From an uncultured Oscillospiraceae bacterium (GTDB lineage Bacteria; Bacillota; Clostridia; Oscillospirales; Acutalibacteraceae), in NCBI GenBank assembly GCA_910587835.1, contig CAJUNQ010000059.1:1-17820 (forward strand): 17,820 nucleotides of DNA, in the 5' to 3' direction. A program made the position numbers and the translations under genes. Each line of letters starts with the position of its first letter. Positions within the stretch are counted from its first letter, which is position 1. This document shows, piece after piece, positions 6,573 through 12,305 of this stretch. The notes beneath the pieces were generated by a model. The model saw only the letters and a list, made by a program, of their open reading frames with translations, searched no databases and was not told where the DNA came from.

Positions 6573-6606
6573 AAAAGCCGTCCCCTATCTGGGGGCGGCT
6601 TTTTTT
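6573..6606 (+). terminator. Terminator after the XRE gene
   Basis: AGCCGTCCCC (6576-6585) pairs with 6591-6600 with a single T-G wobble, around the loop TATCT. Six T follow at 6601-6606. The A run before the stem could also give a T tract on the - strand for the converging RpiR gene. Confidence 0.92.
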
Positions 6607-6618
6607 ATTGCTGATTTT

Positions 6619-7473
6619 TTATCGGTTTGCCCGCATGATTTGCCGGGTGCGTTCCAGGTAGGGAATGGTCTCGTTATAGTGGCGGCTGACCACGCAGGTA
6701 AACAGAATGTCAATCATGGTCATCTGGGCGATTCTTGAGCTCATGGCTCCGCTGCGAATGGCCATTTCTGGGGCGCTGAGACCAAAATGTACGTCTGCCA
6801 GGGCCTCGAGAGAGACCTTGCCGAAACGGGTGATGGCGATGATAAACGCGCCGTTGCGTCTGGCCAGCTCAGCAGCCTCCAGCACCTCCCGGGTCTCGCC
6901 GGACCAGGAGAGGGCAATGACCACGTCCGAGGGAGTGAGGGTGGAGGCGGAGGAGAGCTGTAGATGAGGGTCTGAGTAGGCTGTGACCCGCTTGTTGATG
7001 CGCATCAGCTTCTGTTGGGCGTCCTGGGCCACCAGATTGGAGGCGGCAATAGCGTACAGGTCCACCCGCTGGGCATGAAACAGCTTGTCCGCGGCCAGCT
7101 CCACCTGCTCGGGCTCCACCAGAGAGAAGGTGTCCTCAATGGCCTGAATGTTGTGGTGACAGACCTTGCGGATAACATTGCCTGCTTTCTCTCCGGCTAG
7201 AATGTCGCTGACCCCGGCGCGGTGAACATTGACCCGCTGGGCAACCGCCAGCTCGCTGACCAGTTGGATGGAAAAATCCCGGTAGCCCTTGTAGCCCAGC
7301 TTTTTGCAAAAACGGACCACCGCCGCCTGACTGGACCCGGAGCGGCCGGCCAGCTCCTCGACAGAGAGGCCCACCATGTTGTCCAGATTTTGTGAGACAT
7401 ACCTTGCCACCTTTCGCTCGGAAACGGGAAGGTCTTCCAGCATTTGGTTCACTTTTAAAACGACTCCTGCCAC
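6619..7473 (-). CDS. RpiR/MurR-family transcriptional regulator with SIS domain
   Basis: 284 residues. The N-terminal ~77 residues form the HTH_6 domain (LPVSERKVARYV...VGLSVEELAGRSGSSQAAVVRFCKKLGYKGYRDF). A sugar-isomerase (SIS) domain follows from about 125 to 260, with DLYAIAASN, the SxSGxT-like core ALSWSGETREVLEA and the segment GAFIIAITRF. Family members sense phosphosugars and control their uptake or breakdown. No sugar operon adjoins it, so the target is unknown; the GH3 glycosidase 5 kb away is on the same strand but is not adjacent. The start is GTG at 7473, with CAGG nine bases upstream and an in-frame stop just before. Confidence 0.93.
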   Translation of the reverse strand: MAGVVLKVNQMLEDLPVSERKVARYVSQNLDNMVGLSVEELAGRSGSSQAAVVRFCKKLGYKGYRDFSIQLVSELAVAQRVNVHRAGVSDILAGEKAGNVIRKVCHHNIQAIEDTFSLVEPEQVELAADKLFHAQRVDLYAIAASNLVAQDAQQKLMRINKRVTAYSDPHLQLSSASTLTPSDVVIALSWSGETREVLEAAELARRNGAFIIAITRFGKVSLEALADVHFGLSAPEMAIRSGAMSSRIAQMTMIDILFTCVVSRHYNETIPYLERTRQIMRANR

Positions 7474-7614
7474 AATTCAGCACCTGCCTCTGAAAATTTG
7501 CTCCCCGCAGCAGCCGTTTTCTCTGCTCCTCCAGGGCAGGGCCCTGGCGTCCGGCGCGGGGTTGGAGAGCGATCTTTGCTTCTCTATTATACTCCAATGA
7601 GAATCAAAAATCTA
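7474..7614 (-). promoter_or_regulatory. Promoter and structured leader of the RpiR gene
   Basis: On the - strand, TAGATT (7614-7609), a 17-bp spacer and TATAAT (7591-7586). The inferred leader is about 105 bases. It can form CCAGGG 7531-7536 with CCCTGG 7542-7547, or an outer stem TCCA 7530-7533 with TGGA 7563-7566 extended by CTC/GAG across one bulged base. The alternatives share bases and might be regulatory, but this is unproven. Confidence 0.6.
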
Positions 7615-7649
7615 GTGTTTATTCTTTCAAAATCGAAAAAATCTCTTAA

Positions 7650-7905
7650 AAAATCACAGTTTCCTGGCGTTGCTGCGGACCCTGGGCTGGCCGAAGCCAG
7701 GGCTTCCGCTTCCACGGTTGGACTGCCTGTCGTGCGGTCCAGGGGCCTTGCGGCGCGTTTTATGGGGCGGACGAAGCCAGTGTAAAAAATCTACGCCGTT
7801 TGGTCCTGGAACTTCAATGGTATCCTGGCCGTGGCAGCTGGGGCGGTTATGGTCTGGGCGGACTGGGGAGCCCTCTCCCTCTCCGCAGTCTGCCAGATAT
7901 TCCCA
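7650..7905 (-). ncRNA. Rod-shaped structured RNA with its own promoter; class unidentified, 6S-like architecture
   Basis: About 255 bases without a startable ORF. Five sets of arms nest in order: 7892-7896 with 7664-7668 (CTGGC/GCCAG), 7882-7887 with 7674-7679 (TGCGGA/TCCGCA), 7829-7834 with 7712-7717 (CCACGG/CCGTGG), 7805-7810 with 7738-7743 (TCCAGG/CCTGGA) and 7794-7798 with 7751-7755 (CGGCG/CGCCG). The wide region between the second and third arms holds one local hairpin on each side, GGGAG-AGGG-CTCCC and CTGGC-TTCG-GCCAG. The 5' end follows a consensus sigma-A promoter, and a run of T on the - strand (7652-7657 region) follows the closing stem. A closed rod with a big central bubble resembles 6S RNA. 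I do not see the SRP-type GGAAGG apex or the RNase P GAGGAAAG core. Confidence 0.7.
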
Positions 7906-7911
7906 TTTTCT

Positions 7912-7940
7912 ATTATAGAATTAACAGGTCGGTTAGTCAA
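7912..7940 (-). promoter_or_regulatory. Sigma-A promoter of the rod-shaped RNA
   Basis: On the - strand, TTGACT (7940-7935), exactly 17 bases, then TATAAT (7917-7912). The predicted start near 7905 is eight bases before the outer RNA stem begins (7896). No ribosome site plus start codon leads into a long frame. Confidence 0.88.
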
Positions 7941-8201
7941 GAGTAATTTCGCATTTTCTAAATATAACTATACAAAAAATAACCTTACAGATTTGCACAA
8001 AATTGTATATAATTATACAGGAAAGGGTAAAAAATATTTTTAAATCTGGAGCGGATCGCCGAATTTTTCTTTTGTCTCATTATAGCATGTTGCGCGTAAA
8101 AAATCAAGAGGGGATTTGTGAAAATAAATAAATAAATTTGTTATATTGTTGATAATAATATGTTATTTGACGGATTTGTTTCATGGGAAGAAAAAGCGAA
8201 C
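7941..8201. other. AT-rich intergenic stretch with promoter-like motifs, no gene seen
   Basis: This is much more AT-rich than its surroundings and has no credible ORF. It contains a + strand pair, TTACAG 7985-7990 and TATAAT 8008-8013 (17-bp spacer), and a - strand pair, TTGATT (8107-8102) and TATAAT (8084-8079), also 17 bp. In DNA this AT-rich such matches can occur by chance. The - strand pair could feed a longer transcript into the rod-shaped RNA. Confidence 0.45.
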
Positions 8202-8241
8202 AAAAAAAGTCTGTTCCCATCCAAATCGGAGAGGAACAGAC
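8202..8241 (-). terminator. Terminator of the degV-DUF2752 operon
   Basis: Read on the - strand, GTCTGTTCC (8241-8233), a 15-base loop, GGAACAGAC (8217-8209), then seven T (8208-8202). It is 40 bases after the DUF2752 stop. Confidence 0.93.
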
Positions 8242-8280
8242 AATAATGGGTATCTGTTGACGGAGAGGGATTTTGCGCTG

Positions 8281-8673
8281 TCAGCCCGATGCCCAGGCAG
8301 GGGCCAGCCAGGAAAAGCCGGGGAGGTTCCGCAGCAGGGTGAACAAACCGGCTAGAATCAGCACTGCGCACAGCGCCGGCAGAAAGCCACGCATCCGGAA
8401 GAGCGGCTTTTTCCCCTGAATATACCGGAGGGCCTCCCACCCGAGATACACCGCGGTTGAGGGCAGGACCAGCAGCATAAACAGGTTTTCTGCCGCTGCG
8501 CCGGCCAGGTCACCCCGCAAAAGGGCCAGGGTCATGTGCTGGACCCCGCAGCCGGCACAGTAGAAGCCTGTGTATTTCAGAATCAGGCAGTCTGGTTGAA
8601 GGAGAAGCAGCCCGGTTCCGCTGAGAGCTACGGCCAGAAGCAGCCCGGCGGCTTTGGCGATCCGGGCTTTCAC
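8281..8673 (-). CDS. DUF2752 family small membrane protein
   Basis: 130 residues. It shows the family signature FYCAGCGVQHMTLALLRGDLAGAAAENL: a Cys-x-x-Cys-Gly pair, then an Arg-Gly-Asp turn, then the Ala/Asn segment. Three hydrophobic helices are visible, at about 8-26, 61-80 and 98-114. The family has no established function. The GTG start overlaps the degV stop (GTGA, 8670-8673), so the two genes are translationally coupled. A terminator follows. Confidence 0.85.
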   Translation of the reverse strand: MKARIAKAAGLLLAVALSGTGLLLLQPDCLILKYTGFYCAGCGVQHMTLALLRGDLAGAAAENLFMLLVLPSTAVYLGWEALRYIQGKKPLFRMRGFLPALCAVLILAGLFTLLRNLPGFSWLAPAWASG

Positions 8674-9506
8674 TTGCGGATGTAGGCCAGGCCGCAGGCG
8701 CCGGGGCCGGTGTGGGTGCCCACAATGCTGCCAATGTCCAGCTTATGTACCTCGCGCTTTTTCAGGTGGGCGCTCATGTACTCCATGAAGTCGTCGCGGG
8801 TTTTGGGGACAGCGGCATGGCCGACGGTGATAGAGAAGTCGGCGGAGATGGGCTCCTTTTCCACCATATTCTGAATGAACTTAAAGGCAGCTTTTTTTCC
8901 CCGGGCCTTTCCCACCACCTCTACCAGGCCGTTTTCCAGGGTGATGATGGGGCAGATGCCCAGAATGCTGGCCACCAGGGCGCTGGTGGCAGACAGCCGC
9001 CCGCCCATTTTCAGGTATTTCAGGTCGTCGATCAACGCCCAGAGCCGCACCCGGGGCACCAGATTCTCTACCTCCTGGGCGAGCTCCGGGGCGGAGAGGC
9101 CGCGGTCTCGCATTTTGACGGCTTCTTCTACCAGAAGGCCCAGGGCAAAGGTGACGTTCAGGGTGTCGGGCAGGTAAATATTGTCGGCGCCCAGGAGGTT
9201 TTTGGCTACCCGGGCCGACTGCAGCGTGCCGCTCATCATGGAGGAGATGAACAGGCAGACCACCTGATCGCCGCTTTTCTGGTACTCGGCAAATTTCCGC
9301 TCGAAAAAGGCGGGGGTGATTTGGGCGGTTTTGGGCAGCTCGGAGGCTGCGGCCAGCTTCTCATAAAACTGTTCGTTGCTGATATCGGTGTGGGCCCGGT
9401 AGCTCTCCTCGCCGAAGTTTACGGTAATGGGCAGCATTTCAACGCCCAGCTCCTGGCATTGAGCAGGGGAGAGGTCGCAGGAGCTGTCGGTCAGAATTTT
9501 TACCAT
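8670..9506 (-). CDS. DegV family fatty-acid-binding protein
   Basis: 278 residues from the ATG at 9506 (MVKILTDSSCDLS). Family motifs in order: DSSCDL near 7-12, TAQITP, ISSMMSGTLQSA, DTLNVTFALGLLVEEA, LKYLKMGGRLSA and the ending GTHTGPGACGLAYI. DegV/FakB-type proteins hold a fatty acid in a deep pocket and can present it to the kinase FakA; no fakA is near. A longer in-frame start at 9581 would lie in the promoter. AAAGG lies 12 bases before the ATG, slightly far, and GTG at 9515 is an alternative. Confidence 0.93.
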   Translation of the reverse strand: MVKILTDSSCDLSPAQCQELGVEMLPITVNFGEESYRAHTDISNEQFYEKLAAASELPKTAQITPAFFERKFAEYQKSGDQVVCLFISSMMSGTLQSARVAKNLLGADNIYLPDTLNVTFALGLLVEEAVKMRDRGLSAPELAQEVENLVPRVRLWALIDDLKYLKMGGRLSATSALVASILGICPIITLENGLVEVVGKARGKKAAFKFIQNMVEKEPISADFSITVGHAAVPKTRDDFMEYMSAHLKKREVHKLDIGSIVGTHTGPGACGLAYIRK

Positions 9507-9548
9507 GGTATTCACATGCCTTTCGGGGAATTCTTTGCAGACGCAATT

Positions 9549-9577
9549 ATTATACACGGTCCGGCTGTTGGGGTCAA
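9549..9577 (-). promoter_or_regulatory. Sigma-A promoter of degV
   Basis: On the - strand, TTGACC (9577-9572), a 17-bp spacer and TATAAT (9554-9549). Its pattern, TTGACC with GTG just before TATAAT, is the same as in the next gene's promoter at 10866-10894. Confidence 0.9.
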
Positions 9578-9588
9578 CCACAAAAGAT

Positions 9589-9633
9589 GTTTTTTAAGAA
9601 AAAAGGAGAGGGCCGGGAGACCGGTCCTCTCCT
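9589..9633 (-). terminator. Terminator of the SLH-like protein gene
   Basis: AGGAGAGGGCCGG (9604-9616) pairs with 9621-9633 over 13 positions with one wobble, closed by the loop GAGA. On the - strand a T-rich tract (complement of 9589-9604) follows. It lies between the SLH gene stop and the degV promoter. Confidence 0.92.
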
Positions 9634-9660
9634 GATGGCGGTTTTGCGCCAGAGCAGACT

Positions 9661-10830
9661 TTAGGAATCCTGCAGGGAAGCGGTAAAGCTGGTGAAGCCG
9701 ATATCAGACAGCTGGAAGCCGATTTTTTCCAGCTGAACCCCCCAGGAAGCCACGCTGAGCAGGGTGGTATAGTTTGCAAGCTTGTTGGCTTCGGACAAAG
9801 AAATATTATCAGGACCGCTCAGCTTCTGGAAATTGAGGACGGTGTTTTTGGTGTAGGTGGCGGGATTCAGAGTGGTGCCCATCTCAAGCTCAAGGCCTTT
9901 ATCGTCCTCATAAGAGAAGAAGGTAAAGCTGTCGAAGGCATGGTTGGCAAGGCTGTACTCCAACATGACGCAGGTGATGTAATTCTCGGAGGACTCAAAC
10001 ATACCGAAGAACCACAGAGCCTCCTCCTCCGGCTCGTAGCTGATATCCGTGTACATGGTGTTGCCACTGATTTCCTGCGTGCTGGAGATATACTTTTCAC
10101 CGGCCTCGTCGGTTTTGCCGTTGGCGATGATATACTGGACTAGCTGCTTGTCCTTGCTGTCCCCGGGAGCGGGGGTAGGCGTGCCGGGGCCGGGGTCAGG
10201 GCTGGGGTTGGGGTCCTCTACCGCGCCGGACTCGATGAGGGCGTCCAGCAGGGTTTTTGTGCTGTTCTTCATTTTGGCGTTGAGGGCGTTGTTGGAGACA
10301 ATGGCCACATCCCCCCGGGTGAAGCGGCTGCTGGCGGTGTAGCGGCCCCCGGTGATGCCCAGCTTGTCGGAGAGGGCAAAGGGGTTGCGCCAGGTGAAGT
10401 CCTTGCCAGTGCCCTGCTCATAGCCCAGGGCAGTGAGCACAAAGGTGAGGTATTGGGAAGCGGTGAGGGGCTGGCCGTGGCCGAACTTGGTGGGGGACGC
10501 GCCGGCGGTGAGCTTGTTGGTGTAGGCGTAGCCTACCGCGGGCTTGGCCCAGGCGGGCACATCGGTAAAGGGGGTATACCAGGTGCCGCTTTTTGCCTCT
10601 TCAGACTTACCCAGCAGGGCCACCAGCATGGTGATGCCCTGGCTGCGGTCCGGCATGTTGTCCAGGCTGAAAATAGGGGAGCCGTCCGGCTGGGCGCCGG
10701 TGCCGGCGAACAGGCCCAGCTCGTAGAGATGGTTGGCGGCGTTGTTGGCCTCGGTGGTGGCCGCAAGGCTGACCGGCGCCATGGAGAGCACCAGCAGAAC
10801 AGCCAGCAGAACAGATAATACTTTTTTCAT
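9661..10830 (-). CDS. Secreted SLH-like repeat protein with unknown C-terminal domain
   Basis: 389 residues. A classic signal peptide covers 1-23 (MKKVLSVLLAVLLVLSMAPVSLA). Residues about 30-200 hold three S-layer-homology-like repeats: one with MPDRSQGITMLVALLG, one with FTDVPAWAKPAVGYAYTNKLTAG, and a third ending in SSRFTRGDVAIVSNNAL. Such repeats normally hold proteins on secondary cell-wall polymers. A Pro-rich linker spans 206-223 (PNPSPDPGPGTPTPAPGD). The ~165-residue C-terminal part is acidic and aromatic, and I do not recognise it. AGGAGG stands ten bases before the ATG. The gene is monocistronic, with its own promoter and terminator. A cell-surface or extracellular role follows from the signal and repeats; the substrate is unknown. 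Confidence 0.88.
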   Translation of the reverse strand: MKKVLSVLLAVLLVLSMAPVSLAATTEANNAANHLYELGLFAGTGAQPDGSPIFSLDNMPDRSQGITMLVALLGKSEEAKSGTWYTPFTDVPAWAKPAVGYAYTNKLTAGASPTKFGHGQPLTASQYLTFVLTALGYEQGTGKDFTWRNPFALSDKLGITGGRYTASSRFTRGDVAIVSNNALNAKMKNSTKTLLDALIESGAVEDPNPSPDPGPGTPTPAPGDSKDKQLVQYIIANGKTDEAGEKYISSTQEISGNTMYTDISYEPEEEALWFFGMFESSENYITCVMLEYSLANHAFDSFTFFSYEDDKGLELEMGTTLNPATYTKNTVLNFQKLSGPDNISLSEANKLANYTTLLSVASWGVQLEKIGFQLSDIGFTSFTASLQDS

Positions 10831-10865
10831 TCTATTCGCAACCTCCTGTCGAATTGACTGAAAAT

Positions 10866-10894
10866 ATTATACACCTGGACAGAAAAAAGGTCAA
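10866..10894 (-). promoter_or_regulatory. Sigma-A promoter of the SLH-like protein gene
   Basis: On the - strand, TTGACC (10894-10889), a 17-bp spacer and TATAAT (10871-10866), about 36 bases before the ATG, with AGGAGG between. Confidence 0.9.
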
Positions 10895-10960
10895 TAGATT
10901 TTGAAAAATATTGGGAAAATATTGGGGGATTTTGGCATGTGTGGGAGCCGGAGGCGGCGG

Positions 10961-11006
10961 TAAAAGAAAAAGGGCGGCGCAGCTTGAGCCGCCGGCCGTC
11001 CTTTTT
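10961..11006 (-). terminator. Terminator after the sigma-D-type gene
   Basis: AAAAAGGGCGGC (10967-10978) pairs with 10995-11006 with one wobble; an alternative inner stem GGCGGC/GCCGCC also forms. On the - strand the stem is followed by TTTTTCTTTTA. It stands eight bases after the stop of the gene at 11015-11656. Confidence 0.88.
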
Positions 11007-11014
11007 TATGTTGC

Positions 11015-11656
11015 TTATTCCTCGGTTTTGCCGCCGTTGAAGTAGGCGTCAAACATGCCGTTTACCGCGTCAAGGGTCTGCCCGGCGATTTCAGGCAGGT
11101 CGCCGCCCCAAGCCTTGCCCGCGGCCTCATAGCCCTTCTTTACGGCCTCCTGCATCTCCTTCATCTTCTCCGGGTCGTCGCCGGCCAGGGCCTGAGCCAT
11201 TTTGAAGATGCGCTCGGAGGTCTGCTTGACCCCCCAGTAGCCGTCCTCAGAGATGGCCTCCTGGGCGGCCTGCTTGGTCTCCAGGTCCACGGTCAGGTTG
11301 CCGGAGGCGAACATCTGCCAGAAGCTGTCGTCCTGCGCGGACTTGACGGTCATGCCCTGCTTCTGGAAGGTTTGGGTCATCATGTTGATGAACCGGTTCA
11401 TCTGGTTGTCCAGATCGTCCTTCAGGCTTTTGACCAGGGCGGCGCGCTCCTCCTTGCTCATTTTGTTGACGCTTTTGGCGTCGTCGCTGAGCTCTACGCT
11501 GTCGGGAGCCTGCTCGGGCTTGCCCTGGGCGGCGCCGGCCTCAGCGGCCTTTTTGGCGCTCTCCTGGTCAGGGGAAGCGGCGGCAGTTTTCGCGGTTTGG
11601 GCATAGCCGGAAACGGCCTGATAACGGTTGACACTGGAATTGAACTCGATTGCCAT
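11015..11656 (-). CDS. Conserved protein of unknown function, possibly flagellum-associated
   Basis: 213 residues, hydrophilic, with no signal peptide or membrane segment. The N-terminal ~65 residues are low-complexity and Ala/Gln/Lys-rich. A helical stretch (MSKEERAALVKSLKDDLDNQMNRFINMM) follows. The most conserved-looking part is the C-terminal block with ISEDGYWGVKQTSERIF, MAQALAGDDPEKM and AAGKAWGGDLPEIAGQTLDAV. I recall this block from uncharacterised clostridial proteins, sometimes misnamed as hydrogenase components, but I assign no function. The strong site AAGGAGGT is eight bases before the ATG. Its promoter resembles the sigma-D consensus, which is the basis for the flagellar link; no flagellar gene is in the window. 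Confidence 0.8.
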   Translation of the reverse strand: MAIEFNSSVNRYQAVSGYAQTAKTAAASPDQESAKKAAEAGAAQGKPEQAPDSVELSDDAKSVNKMSKEERAALVKSLKDDLDNQMNRFINMMTQTFQKQGMTVKSAQDDSFWQMFASGNLTVDLETKQAAQEAISEDGYWGVKQTSERIFKMAQALAGDDPEKMKEMQEAVKKGYEAAGKAWGGDLPEIAGQTLDAVNGMFDAYFNGGKTEE

Positions 11657-11696
11657 GGAAATGAACCTCCTTGTTTCTCATCAGTCTCTAACTAAT

Positions 11697-11723
11697 ATAT
11701 CGGATGAAATCACAAAAAAGTTA
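11697..11723 (-). promoter_or_regulatory. Sigma-D (FliA/SigD)-like promoter
   Basis: On the - strand, TAAC (11723-11720), exactly 15 bases, then TCCGATAT (11704-11697). The Bacillus sigma-D pattern is TAAA, 15 bases, GCCGATAT, so 10 of 12 positions agree. No sigma-A -35 lies at the right distance from TATATT in the same place. Confidence 0.6.
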
Positions 11724-11735
11724 CCCCTTTTTCCA

Positions 11736-12305
11736 TTATTTCCCCGCCGCTACCGGAACATAGAGCCAGCAGCCGTTGATATTGCCGTCTGACTGGTGGC
11801 GGTAATACTCCACAATGGGCAGGCTGCTGTCCGGGCAGTGGAAGCCAAGCCTGGGGGCCAGGGTTTCGCTGACCCACTGATAGGGGGGCACGCCTCCCTG
11901 CCAGGGCTCCTCCTCCATGGCCCGGGCGGTCTCCTCGGTAACAGGCACCCGCATGTATTGCCCGGGGGGCAGCCAGATTTGGTCAAAGCCCTGGGGCTGG
12001 TCCCGGCTCTCTACCAGAAAACCGAAGAACACCCCGCTGGGCCGCTGGTTGGAGAGGTAATTGAAGCTCATGCATACGTCCCAGCCCTCCTCCGGCTGGT
12101 TGGGGGAGAGCTCCGCGTCTCCCAGGGCCATAAACTCCTCCATGAGCTTTTCAATATCCGGCTCGTTGACGTTGTCGGCCGCGTAACGCTGCTTGCCGCA
12201 CCACAGGCTCTCCTCCCAGGCGACCAGGTCGGCCTGGGCCCCGTTTACGGTGTAGCTCTCCAACACGGTCTCATGCCGGTGCAGGGGCTCTTGCAGTGGG
12301 CTCAT
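11736..12305 (-). CDS. Stand-alone GyrI-like (AraC effector-binding) domain protein
   Basis: 189 residues without a DNA-binding domain. The C-terminal half matches the GyrI-like ligand-binding fold: GVFFGFLVES, then FDQIWLPPGQYMRVPV, then YQWVSETLAPRLGFHCPDSSLPIVEYY and the final strand CWLYVPV. These domains bind small hydrophobic or sugar-like ligands in MerR/AraC regulators, or act alone as GyrI-type proteins. The start ATG overlaps the GH3 stop (ATGA, 12302-12305), so it is made with the glycosidase. A role in sensing or holding a product of the glycosidase is an inference. No terminator hairpin is visible before 11697. Confidence 0.8.
   Translation of the reverse strand: MSPLQEPLHRHETVLESYTVNGAQADLVAWEESLWCGKQRYAADNVNEPDIEKLMEEFMALGDAELSPNQPEEGWDVCMSFNYLSNQRPSGVFFGFLVESRDQPQGFDQIWLPPGQYMRVPVTEETARAMEEEPWQGGVPPYQWVSETLAPRLGFHCPDSSLPIVEYYRHQSDGNINGCWLYVPVAAGK

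Noticed and set aside
7736..7798. Cobalamin riboswitch suggested by a CACTGG motif in the - strand RNA
   Set aside because: The B12 box is missing and no cobalamin-related gene follows.
7650..7905. Calling the rod-shaped RNA SRP RNA, RNase P RNA or tmRNA
   Set aside because: No GGAAGG/AGCAGC apex, no GAGGAAAG core and no tag frame with tRNA-like ends could be found.
7660..7917. Open - strand frame of ~85 codons across the rod-shaped RNA
   Set aside because: It has no ATG, GTG or TTG start with a ribosome site after the promoter; the nested helices explain the region better.
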